A DNA stretch of 64,000 nt from Candidatus Krumholzibacteriota bacterium (GTDB lineage Bacteria; Krumholzibacteriota; Krumholzibacteriia; Krumholzibacteriales; Krumholzibacteriaceae): positions 1 through 64,000 of the forward strand of contig JAFGCX010000010.1 of assembly GCA_016932415.1 (NCBI GenBank), given 5' to 3'. Of the stretch, positions 34,716 through 43,291 are shown piece by piece. Below the pieces are notes generated by a model. The model searched no databases. It had not been told where the DNA came from and saw nothing but the letters and a program-made list of their open reading frames with translations. The position numbers and the translations under genes were made by a program. Every line of letters starts with the position of its first letter. Position 1 is the first letter of the stretch.

Positions 34716-35471
34716 TCAGAGCCCGGTCGGCAGGTCGATGAATTTTGTGTCCAACCCGAGTCTTTCCTCGAGAAATGAGCCAACAGCCCTGACTCCCTGA
34801 GTCTCCGTGGCATAATGTCCCGCGCAGAAGAGATTGATCCTGTTCTCCCTGGCGACATGGTAGGCCGAATGAGAAGTTTCCCCGGTGAGGAGAGCGTCGC
34901 ACCCGGATCTGGCGGCGGCCGATGTCAGAGAGGCTCCACCGCCTGAGACTATTCCGACCTTCCTGATCCTGCTTTTCCCGAAGAGAAGCGAACTGACCGG
35001 TGCCTGAAGCACTTTGCGGACTCTGGCGGAGAAACTTTTGGGGGATACCGCTTCCGGAAGTACCCCGCATCTTCCGATCTCGATACCTGAGTACTCTCCA
35101 AAGAGAAATGTATTGTCAAGGCCGAGAAGTGAGGCGAGGCGGGCGTTATTACCCAGTGATGGATGGACATCAAGGGGGAGATGAGCGGCGTACAGCGATA
35201 TTCCATTGATGAGAAGGAGTTTTATCCGTTTCGCCATGATTCCCGTTATAGTCTCGTTCCTGTTCCAGAAGAGGCCGTGATGGACTATCAATAGCTGCGC
35301 TCCCAGGTTTTTGCTCTTTCTTATCGCTTCTTCGCACGCGTCGACGGCCAGCGCGACCCGGCGGACCTCCGGCGACCCCTCTACCTGAAGTCCGTTCAGC
35401 GAGGAATCCGCCCTGAAGGACGCGATGTCCAGAGTCTCATCGAGAAGCCCCGTGATTTTACTCAACTTCAA
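34716..35471 (-). CDS. NIF3-like dinuclear metal-binding protein
   Basis: A 251-residue protein of the NIF3/YbgI (DUF34) family, toroidal proteins binding two metals. Ligand motifs seen: LLIVHHGLFWN near the middle of the N-terminal half and CAGHYATETQGV near the C-terminus, plus ADSSLNGLQVEG at the start. Roles as GTP cyclohydrolase-like or metal-chaperone proteins have been proposed, but no firm function exists. The start is chosen as TTG 35471, which follows GGAGAATACAG and overlaps the end of the selenoprotein gene by 14 bases. Translational coupling in an operon is therefore likely. Confidence 0.9.
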   Translation of the reverse strand: MKLSKITGLLDETLDIASFRADSSLNGLQVEGSPEVRRVALAVDACEEAIRKSKNLGAQLLIVHHGLFWNRNETITGIMAKRIKLLLINGISLYAAHLPLDVHPSLGNNARLASLLGLDNTFLFGEYSGIEIGRCGVLPEAVSPKSFSARVRKVLQAPVSSLLFGKSRIRKVGIVSGGGASLTSAAARSGCDALLTGETSHSAYHVARENRINLFCAGHYATETQGVRAVGSFLEERLGLDTKFIDLPTGL

Positions 35472-36504
35472 CTGTATTCTCCCTTTTGTCTTCGATCCCT
35501 TTTTGTTCAAGCTCCATCAGGTATCTTTCCTCAAGTCCGGCAAGGTCCTTTCGTCCCGGCATCCTCAGGGCGACCCCTCCCACGTCCGACGCCCTGGTCA
35601 GAAGCTTGCCGTTGGTGAATCTGACTTCTATTTCGGTCAGTGATATCCTGTGCAACCCGGTGTCAACGACGAGAGTGGACCCCGTGCGTTGTTGAAACGT
35701 TCCGTCATGGCCTCTGTGACCGTTTATTACGATATCGATCCCCGGAACAGTCTCCGCTAGCCTGACGCTCTTTTCCCATCCGAGGTGGCTGATCGCGATA
35801 ATGAGATCGCATTTTTTTCCCCTGAGTCTCGATACAGCTTCAAGGGCGGTGACTGCCGGTTCCTTTATATTGTAGTTATCGAGTTCGGCGTTTTCTATCA
35901 TATCGAAGAACGACCGGTCGGTCAGGCTGAAGATCCCGGTCCGGATAGCACCTTTTCGCCCGAGAATAGTCTTTTTCCCTCCCAGGTCTCTGATCATAAA
36001 TGGGGCGGCGAGAAGATCTCCGCTTCGGCGGTCGATGATATTGGACGAGAGAAGGGGCAGGTCTGCGTCCTTTGCAGCTTTAGCGATGATCTCGCGGCCA
36101 TAAAGCAGGTCGTTGGCGCCGACATTGACAGCGTCATATCGGAGCAGTCTCATTCCTTCGAAGAAATACGGGTAATCGATCTCGTCGTCCGGAGTCTTTT
36201 CCGGGCGGAAAAAGTCGCCTGTATCAAGAAGGAGCACCGGGGAAATGGCGCGCCGGCTGTCGATGAAGGAGGCCCACCGGGCCATCCCTGAATAGATATC
36301 CTTCTTTCATCCGCAAGGTTCCCTGTATCCATGAAGTTGATCGGTCAGATATATCCTGAGGGTCGCGCCGTCGGGGACCTCACCCGGCCCTTCAGATCTC
36401 GCTATATAGATCTTAAGGGGGATATATATCAAAAGAAGCAGTATGAATACCACCATGATCATTTTTATGAAGGGGGACCCGTGTCGGGCAGTTTTTCTAT
36501 TCAT
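35458..36504 (-). CDS. UshA-like metallophosphatase, probable selenoprotein (in-frame TGA)
   Basis: A single frame from ATG 36504 to the stop at 35458 is broken only by TGA at 36307-36309. The N-terminal 65 residues (membrane helix about 14-33, then LRIYLTDQLHGYREPCG) and the following part (KKDIYSGMARWASFID) are in the same frame and together match the 5'-nucleotidase-like family in which this spot reads EPCGC followed by a GGLARR-like stretch. TGA replaces the second Cys. Translation as Sec66 gives 348 residues. Other metal-site elements: LLLDTGDFF, NVGANDL, ISHLGW, INGHRGH. It overlaps the sigma54-type gene by 8 bases and the NIF3-like gene by 14. Probably a membrane-anchored periplasmic phosphatase or redox protein. 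The alternative is a point-mutated or misread gene. Confidence 0.8.
36266..36289 (-). promoter_or_regulatory. Candidate bacterial SECIS element
   Basis: On the minus strand, starting 17 bases after the TGA, the RNA can fold into a 10-bp stem. AGGGA pairs with UCCUU (one G-U pair), then there is a single bulged U, then GGCCC pairs with GGGCC around apical loop GGU. The loop is 28 nt from the UGA, within the range described for bacterial SECIS elements (about 16-37 nt). The bulged U below a short GC helix and a G-U-containing loop match the SelB-binding features of E. coli fdhF. It lies within the coding sequence of the selenoprotein candidate. Confidence 0.75.
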
Positions 36505-39500
36505 ATTTCTTCAACCGGGCATACAGGGTCGGTTTCGAGATGCCGAGGAGTTTTGCCGCTTTTTGTTTGTCTCCTGTTTTTTCAACGACCTTCCTGATTA
36601 TCGACCCTTCTACTTTTGGAAGTATCGGATCGCTCGCTGAATACTCAAGATTGTCCAACAGTGAGAGAACGACGTCTTCCAGAGTGCTCAGAGCCTGAGC
36701 GTGTACGGTTTCGGTGTGTTCAAGGATGTTTTCGGGGAGGTCTTCGGGAAGGATCGTATCTTTTTTGGAGATTATTATCATTCTCTTGATCATATTTTCC
36801 AGTTCTCTGACATTTCCCTGCCAATCATACTCGATAAGGTAAGTCATCGCTTCGGGAGATATCTTTTTCGTTGGGATATTGTAAAGCCTGCAGAGGTTAT
36901 TGAGAAAATGATCGCACAGAAGGGGTATATCCTCTCTCCTTTCGCTGAGAGGGGGGATCCTTATAGGAAAAACGTTTATTCTGTAATACAGGTCTTCCCT
37001 GAAGGTCCCCTGGCCGACCATTTTTTTCAGGTCTCTATTGGTCGCCGTTATTATCCGTACGTCGGCATCTATCTCCCTGTTTCCACCGACGCGGAAAAAT
37101 ACCTGTTCCTCAAGGACTCTGAGAAGTTTCGATTGAAGAGGCAGGGGTATCTCGGCGATCTCGTTAAGGTATATGGTGCTGCCTTTTGCTTTTTCAAAGT
37201 GTCCTATGCTCTGTTTGTGGGCGCTTGTAAATGAACCGCGCTCATGTCCAAAAAGTTCGCTTTCGAGCAGGTCCCTTGGAAACGCGGCGCAGTTGATATG
37301 ATGAAATGGTTTGGAACCTCTCGGCCCGGCGCTGTGAATAGCCTTTGCTATCAGGTCTTTTCCCGAGCCGTTCGGTCCTGTCAGCAGAATGGCCGTATCC
37401 ATGTCCTTTATGCTCTCTACAAGTTCGAAGACCTGCCTTATAGCCGGAGATTTTCCCACGACATCCTTGAAGGTGACTCTTTTCTTCAGTCCCGGAACGC
37501 TGACCGGAGTCATTGCCACCTGGGATTTTTCCAGTTCTTTGAGCCTCGTTTCAAGCAATATTCCCTCCATCCCGAGCGCGATCTGCTGGCTGAAAGCAAC
37601 GAGAAAGCTGTGTTCCTCGTCGCTTGTCTCCTCGACCTTCTGCCTCGAATCGAGATAAAGAAATCCAGTCATCTCGTCCTGTATCCACAAGGGCGTACAG
37701 ATTATCCCCGGGTGCCTTTTCAGAAATCCCTTGCCGACTTTTCCTTCAGGTATATTTGACCTCGATATGTCGAGCGGGTATCCGAGCTGCCTTGATATAT
37801 TCAGAATAGCGATGATATCGTTATCGGTCAGGTCCGAGCCTCCTTCGAATTCCCCGATGCTTGATATTATTCTGAAAGAGTTATGATTTTCATTTTGCAG
37901 GATAAGAGCCGCTCTTTCCATCCCGGTTATGTTTTTTGCCGATTCGGTTATAGTGTCGTACAGCTTTTTTGGTTCCCTGATCGTCCTGATAAAGGAGATG
38001 ACCCTGCAAAGCGCTCTGAATCGCGACGAATCTGTGTGTATCTGCCCCGTCTCTTTCCTCGTTATTTCTTCCAGATTGTCCTGAAGCTGTCGGACCTGTT
38101 TCGGAAGTCTTTCACTTTCGCCTATCAGCGAAATAGATCTCAGCAGGTATTCCCGGGCAAGATGTTCATTACCTTCATCGAGATAGAGCTCGCCGATCTC
38201 CGCCGTGACAGATGACGCGGTAGTTTTCCTGCCGAGAAGAGACAGCTCGAAGCTTGTTCCTTCAAGTTTCATCCTGCCTATCTCGCGTTTTCCCTCGGCG
38301 AGCAGGATCCGTCCCTCGAGCAGGTCCAGCAGGATCGTCTCGAGTCTTGAACCGATCCTGTTGTTAAGCTCTTTGGCCTGGTTAAGCAGCTCGGTCGCCT
38401 CGGTAAGTTTCCCCTCTGTCAGAGAGAGGTCTCCGAGTCTTCGAAAGACGATTGCTTTTTCCCTTATCGATTTGGTGGTGTGGCAGATATGAAGATCTTT
38501 GAAGTAATACTCCCTAGCCGAGCTTTTGTCGCCTTTCAGGTAATAAATTTCACCGAGTGTTCCGAATATCTCGGCGAGAAGCTGCTGATTTCCGAGATCT
38601 TCCGCCAGAAGGCGGGCTTTATCGCAGCTCTTCTCGGATTTTTCTATCTCTTCGAGATCCATATATGCGAGTGCAAGATTGAGATGGCCGATCGCCAGGC
38701 CGGGGAGGTTGTTGCTTTTATCCTTGATCTTCATCGATTTTGTGAAATTATCAAGTGCCTCTTTGATCCTTCCCATTGACCTGTATACGAGAGCCAGGTT
38801 GTTGTAAGTCGCGCCGACACCCTGTTCGTCATTGCATTCCTCCCGAATGACAAGACATCGTTTATGGCAATCAAGCGCGTCCTCGTATTTGCTCCTGTTC
38901 CAGTTTATCGCTCCCATAAGGCTCAATGATTCGGATAGTTCCCTGGGGTGTTGTTTTTTATCGACAATCTTGTGCACGATCAGACAGTTTTCCCAGGATT
39001 CATCGAGTTGTCCAAGCCGGTAATGGACCCAGGCCAGATCGTTGTACAGCTTTGCTCTTTCACTCGCGAGAATATGTTCTCCATGCATGTCGAGAGCGCT
39101 TTTAAGAAGGCTTTCAGCTTTTTTGAATTCTCCTCTCTTTTCAAGGATATCGCACTCTCTTCTTACAGCCTTTGTGGCAAGAGCCCTGAGTTTGTACCAT
39201 TCTCCGTTCCTCGTAGTCTCTTCACGGCATTTTCTGTAAAGCTGTTCGGCTTTATCGACCATTCCGATCAGGGAGAAATAATCGCCAAGTTCAAGATACA
39301 GCTTGAAATGCATCTCGGGAGGAAGATGGCGGGCGAGCTTCTTTTTCATGAAATATTCATTGAAACAGTTTATGGCGTTTATACTTTTTATCTCGAGCAG
39401 ATGATGAAATATCTCCATTCCCTTGAAAGAAGCTTCAGTATCCTCGCAACACGCGACAAGATGGTAGAATGTATAAGCCAGTGGAGTATTCCTGTTATCC

Positions 39501-41143
39501 CTGAGGATATGAGCGATATTGCGGTGCAGTTCTTTCTTTCTCGTGGCCGGGATAAGATCAAGTATCTTCTCTGCCAGGTTTCTGCTGCCTATGCTGAAAC
39601 AGAGACTGAGTTTTCTCTCGAGCAGAATCGACCGTTCAGCCGTAACGCTCAATAATCCGAGAGAGATCAGGCGCTGAACGATCTCGTAAAATCTTTTTTC
39701 TTCAGTGGAATATATGGTTTTCAGGACAGAGAGAGGGACCCTGAACCTGAAAGCCGCGATGAAATCCAGTACTGATCTTTCTTCCGGTGTCAGGTCGTCG
39801 ATCAGCGATTTGACTGTCTTTTTCCTGTCAGTGCCGGCCGAGTCCATGGCCAGAGCCCTGGAAAACAGTCCGTAAAAAGAGATTGTCATCCCTGCCGGGG
39901 CCGAATCGTTAAATTCCTCTTTTAAATGGTCAGGTAGAGCGTCTGCGATGATCTCTCTTCTTCTGTCGTTATCAAGGGCTGGAAGTTCGAGGGTATTGAC
40001 GTGAAAGTCATGGGATCTGCCCTCATCCTGGAGACTTTTTCTGAAAGGTCCGGTCGCGTCTTCGCCGATGGAGATAATGGCTATATCCCACCGGTCAAGT
40101 CCGGCGGAAAGAGTCTTCAGTATCTGGCTGTAGAAGATCGGTTCCTGGATGGATGTGTCGATGATCATGCAAACGGGGTTCTTTGAGTCTTCATCCTGAG
40201 CAAGATCGCCGCATATATCCTGGTCGCTGAGAAACCTGCCGTCATTAAAGTCCCACCTGTCTTTTATATTCCGGAGGGCTTCTTCAAGAAAGGATGATTT
40301 TCCCTCTCCGTCCGCGCCCTCGATCAGGACCATCTGTTTTCTTCCTTCCCTCGCCCGGGAGGTGATCTGTCCGAGCCTTTCCATTTCAGAGAGATACGGC
40401 GTCCCGGGATGTTTTTTCAGAAAATACGGAGGGATATCTTTTTCGTCGAGATCGAGAAATGAAGCTGTCTCTGTGATCAGACCGTAATATTCATCGCGGG
40501 TAACCTCTGAGGAAAGAGATGATAGCTTCTCAGCCAGCCTTGCGCATTCGGAAGAGCTTTCAGGTGGCAGATACTCTTTGAATGAATGAAGCAGTTCCCC
40601 GACTCCGTTAAGGTCATTTATAAGAGGATCGAATTCCCTCGTCCTGGCGGAGAATGATTCTCTGGAGATGATCTCTCCCGGAAGAAGGAAGGAGATTGGA
40701 AGTATAACGGGAGAATCATCGATTACGATCACCGATCCGGGTGAGAGGTCATTGAAAAAGAGGCCGGAAGCTTCGGTGCTGATAATATCTGAGAGGAGAG
40801 CTTTAAGAGTTGACAGTGCCTTGGTGGGGCCTATCCGGGAGAGGTGATCAGCCAGGGATGATATCTTTTCGTAGGAAAGAAGAAAAAAGACTCCTTCGCT
40901 GTTTTCCTGAAGCGAGAGTGTCGCGGGAAAAAACTCTGACCGCCTCGAGAAAAGATGGTCTCTCATCTTAAGATCGCTCAGGGAGAGGTCCGCCGCTTTC
41001 GCGTCCTTAAGGTCGAACAGGAGGTAATCTCTTCCGCTCAGGGAATCTGTCACCTCGAATCCGTTCCAGTCTGGGAATCCGGCAAGGCGGGTTTTCACTG
41101 TATAACGGGAAATGAAGTCCTGTTTTCCGTCTTTTCTGTTCAC
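36497..41143 (-). CDS. Giant pseudokinase-AAA-TPR-GAF-sigma54 activator-like regulator
   Basis: A 1548-residue signalling protein. Residues about 14-190 resemble a protein kinase, but HRDLKPEN is replaced by FNDLSPGSV and DFG is missing, so it is a pseudokinase. An AAA_16-type ATPase follows (Walker A GADGEGKS, 276-283), then a long TPR array (about 600-1010) and a GAF domain (about 1040-1200). The sigma54-activator AAA+ domain runs from about 1223 (Walker A GPNGSGKD, 1256-1263), and a Fis helix-turn-helix ends the protein. Two key elements are altered: GAFTGA reads GSFTSA (1303-1308) and the Walker B Asp is Asn1327 (IYLNEIAE). It may act without classical sigma54 remodelling. GTG start; first gene of the selenoprotein/NIF3 operon. 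Confidence 0.88.
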   Translation of the reverse strand: MNRKDGKQDFISRYTVKTRLAGFPDWNGFEVTDSLSGRDYLLFDLKDAKAADLSLSDLKMRDHLFSRRSEFFPATLSLQENSEGVFFLLSYEKISSLADHLSRIGPTKALSTLKALLSDIISTEASGLFFNDLSPGSVIVIDDSPVILPISFLLPGEIISRESFSARTREFDPLINDLNGVGELLHSFKEYLPPESSSECARLAEKLSSLSSEVTRDEYYGLITETASFLDLDEKDIPPYFLKKHPGTPYLSEMERLGQITSRAREGRKQMVLIEGADGEGKSSFLEEALRNIKDRWDFNDGRFLSDQDICGDLAQDEDSKNPVCMIIDTSIQEPIFYSQILKTLSAGLDRWDIAIISIGEDATGPFRKSLQDEGRSHDFHVNTLELPALDNDRRREIIADALPDHLKEEFNDSAPAGMTISFYGLFSRALAMDSAGTDRKKTVKSLIDDLTPEERSVLDFIAAFRFRVPLSVLKTIYSTEEKRFYEIVQRLISLGLLSVTAERSILLERKLSLCFSIGSRNLAEKILDLIPATRKKELHRNIAHILRDNRNTPLAYTFYHLVACCEDTEASFKGMEIFHHLLEIKSINAINCFNEYFMKKKLARHLPPEMHFKLYLELGDYFSLIGMVDKAEQLYRKCREETTRNGEWYKLRALATKAVRRECDILEKRGEFKKAESLLKSALDMHGEHILASERAKLYNDLAWVHYRLGQLDESWENCLIVHKIVDKKQHPRELSESLSLMGAINWNRSKYEDALDCHKRCLVIREECNDEQGVGATYNNLALVYRSMGRIKEALDNFTKSMKIKDKSNNLPGLAIGHLNLALAYMDLEEIEKSEKSCDKARLLAEDLGNQQLLAEIFGTLGEIYYLKGDKSSAREYYFKDLHICHTTKSIREKAIVFRRLGDLSLTEGKLTEATELLNQAKELNNRIGSRLETILLDLLEGRILLAEGKREIGRMKLEGTSFELSLLGRKTTASSVTAEIGELYLDEGNEHLAREYLLRSISLIGESERLPKQVRQLQDNLEEITRKETGQIHTDSSRFRALCRVISFIRTIREPKKLYDTITESAKNITGMERAALILQNENHNSFRIISSIGEFEGGSDLTDNDIIAILNISRQLGYPLDISRSNIPEGKVGKGFLKRHPGIICTPLWIQDEMTGFLYLDSRQKVEETSDEEHSFLVAFSQQIALGMEGILLETRLKELEKSQVAMTPVSVPGLKKRVTFKDVVGKSPAIRQVFELVESIKDMDTAILLTGPNGSGKDLIAKAIHSAGPRGSKPFHHINCAAFPRDLLESELFGHERGSFTSAHKQSIGHFEKAKGSTIYLNEIAEIPLPLQSKLLRVLEEQVFFRVGGNREIDADVRIITATNRDLKKMVGQGTFREDLYYRINVFPIRIPPLSERREDIPLLCDHFLNNLCRLYNIPTKKISPEAMTYLIEYDWQGNVRELENMIKRMIIISKKDTILPEDLPENILEHTETVHAQALSTLEDVVLSLLDNLEYSASDPILPKVEGSIIRKVVEKTGDKQKAAKLLGISKPTLYARLKKYE

Positions 41144-41283
41144 CGTTCAACCTGTCCAGTAAGAATTCTTGACCTGTAAAGATACTTTACCTCAAATCAA
41201 AAAAAAGTACAAGTGGAAGATCAGGCCGGAATAAAAATAAAATCTGCAGAAGGGGGGTATGAAAAGATCCTCAGACAGGATCA

Positions 41284-41628
41284 TCATGGGATATAAAGAA
41301 GGCGGCCGCAATTTTCACAGGTCAGGAGTTCATGGCTGTACGCCGACGAAAAAAAAGAGGTCGGCAGTTTCACAAAACAACCGAGGCACTTGTCGCCTGT
41401 GACTGGAAGGATCGCTACCGTGAAATGGTTGGCGAGTTTTTCATATCTGTTCAGAAGAGCGGTAGGTATCTTTCCCGCTATTTTAGCCCTGGCTGCCTTA
41501 AGTTCTTCAAGCCCTGTCAATTGGAATCCCATGCTTTTCAACTCTTTTGAAGTCGATTTGTCTTTGGCTTCCTTGATCATTACGTCTATATCCTGAAGGC
41601 CTATCAGTAATCTGAATTCTTCTCTCAT
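41284..41628 (-). CDS. Small coiled-coil zinc-ribbon protein
   Basis: A 114-residue protein with a helical N-terminal part and a C4 zinc ribbon at the C-terminus (CLGCFVKLP...LTCENCGRLLY). It resembles the C-terminal half of the bacterial C4-type zinc-ribbon (DUF164-like) proteins, which usually have a long coiled coil of about 240 residues; this one is much shorter. ATG overlaps the EIIA-Ntr stop by four bases, so the two are co-translated. Nucleic-acid or ribosome binding is plausible but unproved. Confidence 0.75.
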   Translation of the reverse strand: MREEFRLLIGLQDIDVMIKEAKDKSTSKELKSMGFQLTGLEELKAARAKIAGKIPTALLNRYEKLANHFTVAILPVTGDKCLGCFVKLPTSFFSSAYSHELLTCENCGRLLYIP

Positions 41629-42089
41629 TCTTTTCCATCCAGGATATCGATCAGGGATTCGAAATCCTTTACTTTTAGAAGTCTGTCGAGTTTGTCCGGT
41701 TTTTGGATCAGAGCGATCAATTCGCTCAGAAGAGCCAGATATGTATCTGCCCCTTTGTCGGAAGGGGCGAGGATCAGAAAAAAGACATTTACTGGTCTGC
41801 CATCGAGAGCTTCGAAATCGATCCCCGCCGTTGATTGGCCGAAAAGGACAGTCAGCTTCCGAATGGCAAGGGATCTGCCGTGTGGAAAGGCTACGCCCAG
41901 CCCAAGCCCGGTGCTTCCAAGGCTTTCACGGTTTTTAAGCATTTCCATTATGAATTGTTCATCAGAGACCCTGCCAGTCTTCTTGAGATGGCGCACCATC
42001 TCCTGAAGAACAGAGTTCTTCTTTTTCGAGCGCAGATGAAACAAACAAAGATCTTCTTCGAAAAACGAAGCGAGTTTTTCTGATTCCAT
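41625..42089 (-). CDS. ptsN: PTS IIA-Ntr-type regulatory protein
   Basis: A 154-residue EIIA fructose/nitrogen-type domain with the phosphorylatable His in VAFPHGRS, preceded by RESLGSTGLGLG and followed by FFLILAPSDKGADTYLALLSELIAL, all diagnostic. ATG 42089 follows AGAGAAG and gives the usual length; the frame is open upstream to a TTG at 42149. No sugar-specific IIB/IIC, EI or HPr genes are present, so a regulatory role (PtsN-like) is more likely than sugar transport. Confidence 0.88.
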   Translation of the reverse strand: MESEKLASFFEEDLCLFHLRSKKKNSVLQEMVRHLKKTGRVSDEQFIMEMLKNRESLGSTGLGLGVAFPHGRSLAIRKLTVLFGQSTAGIDFEALDGRPVNVFFLILAPSDKGADTYLALLSELIALIQKPDKLDRLLKVKDFESLIDILDGKE

Positions 42090-42263
42090 TTCTTCTCTTG
42101 CCTTCAAACCGACCGGTATAATACCTACAAGTCTATATTTGTATAGCAATTTACGCTTTAGATTACAATAGTTTTTTGTTACTCTTTGATAATAAAATCG
42201 TTTTTATGCCGATATATGTCCTTTTTCTGGAAAATCGGATTGGTAACGATCGGAGGGATCTGT

Positions 42264-43193
42264 TTGCCTGAAGGCTTTGTGATAAGGGTCAAGGGGGCTG
42301 ATTATTATGTCGCCACCGAATCCGGCGAAGTGAGGTGTTCGGTGAGAGGGCGCTTCAGGATAGGAAAAAGCCCGGAAGAGACTCTTCCCGTTGTCGGAGA
42401 TAATGTGCTGTTCAAGGAAGAGGGAGGATCGGGGACAAGCGGACCGACCGGTGTCATCACCTCTGTGGGAAAAAGAAAATCGATATTTGCCAGGGGGGAT
42501 TCTTCGGGAAGGAAGAAAATAAAGGTCCTTGGAGCGAATATCGACTTCATATTCCTCGTTCATTCGATACTTCGACCAGAGTTGAACATAAGGCTTCTTG
42601 ACAGGATGATCGTGGCGGCTGAATGTGACAATATCACTCCGCTGATATGTATTAACAAGATAGATCTGTCCACAGAACTCGATGAGACTGAAAAAAAAGT
42701 CGAACCTTACGTCAGAATGGGGTATGAAGTGATCTGGTGCTGTGCTCTCGACGGCAGGGGGATCGATAGGCTTCGGACTTTGATGACCGGAGTGAGATCG
42801 ATGATGGCGGGACCATCCGGAGCAGGAAAGACATCGCTTCTGGCCGCTCTTGAACCGGGGCTTGATATCAGGGTGGGAATTGTAAGTGAAAAAACAGGAA
42901 AGGGAAAGCACACGACGACACATTTCGAATTCCACCCGATCGTGGGAGGAGGATATTTAGGTGACACACCGGGGATCAGGGAATTCGGTATCTGGGGATT
43001 GTCAAAACAAACTCTTTCAGACTGTTTCAGGGATTTCGGAGATTTTGTTCCTGAATGCAGGTTTTCGATGTGTACTCACAGCCATGAGCCTGGATGCGGT
43101 GTAAAGGAAGCGATGGAACGGGGAGATATTTCAAGAGAGAGGTATGAAAGTTATCTCAGGATACTTGAAGAACTGCCCGACAGGACCCAGTAA
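42264..43193 (+). CDS. rsgA: Ribosome small-subunit-dependent GTPase RsgA
   Basis: A 309-residue circularly permuted GTPase that helps mature the 30S subunit. An N-terminal OB fold is followed by the permuted G motifs: G4 NKID, G5-like CCALDGRGI, G1 GPSGAGKTSLL, G2 GKHTTTHFE and G3 DTPGIREFGIW. The C-terminal zinc knuckle is CRFSMCTHSHEPGCGV. TTG 42264 follows GGAGGG at ideal spacing and gives the usual N-terminus; the upstream ATG would add about 26 residues of unlikely sequence. Confidence 0.93.
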   Translation: MPEGFVIRVKGADYYVATESGEVRCSVRGRFRIGKSPEETLPVVGDNVLFKEEGGSGTSGPTGVITSVGKRKSIFARGDSSGRKKIKVLGANIDFIFLVHSILRPELNIRLLDRMIVAAECDNITPLICINKIDLSTELDETEKKVEPYVRMGYEVIWCCALDGRGIDRLRTLMTGVRSMMAGPSGAGKTSLLAALEPGLDIRVGIVSEKTGKGKHTTTHFEFHPIVGGGYLGDTPGIREFGIWGLSKQTLSDCFRDFGDFVPECRFSMCTHSHEPGCGVKEAMERGDISRERYESYLRILEELPDRTQ

Positions 43194-43198
43194 AAGAA

Positions 43199-43222
43199 GG
43201 AGCGGCCGTTGGGGGCCGCTCC
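43199..43222 (+). terminator. GC-rich hairpin after rsgA
   Basis: A 9-bp perfect stem, GGAGCGGCC (43199-43207) with GGCCGCTCC (43214-43222), and a 6-base loop, directly behind the rsgA stop. No T run follows, so termination would be weak or Rho-assisted. Confidence 0.5.
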
Positions 43223-43291
43223 AGTGGTAAGGAGAGATTGAAGGTGGTGGGATTTTGATCCGCTCTCTATCATCTATTACGAAAAAGAAGG

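Noticed and set aside
36285-36504. Frameshift or two separate genes instead of TGA read-through
   Set aside because: The two parts are in the same frame, and the second part has no well-spaced ribosome binding site before its first ATG at 36285. A single stop substitution remains possible, but the SECIS-like hairpin favours recoding.
36701-39655. Several plus-strand frames of 90-235 codons opposite the large regulator
   Set aside because: All lie opposite the 1548-residue coding frame with obvious domains; none has a ribosome binding site or recognisable motif.
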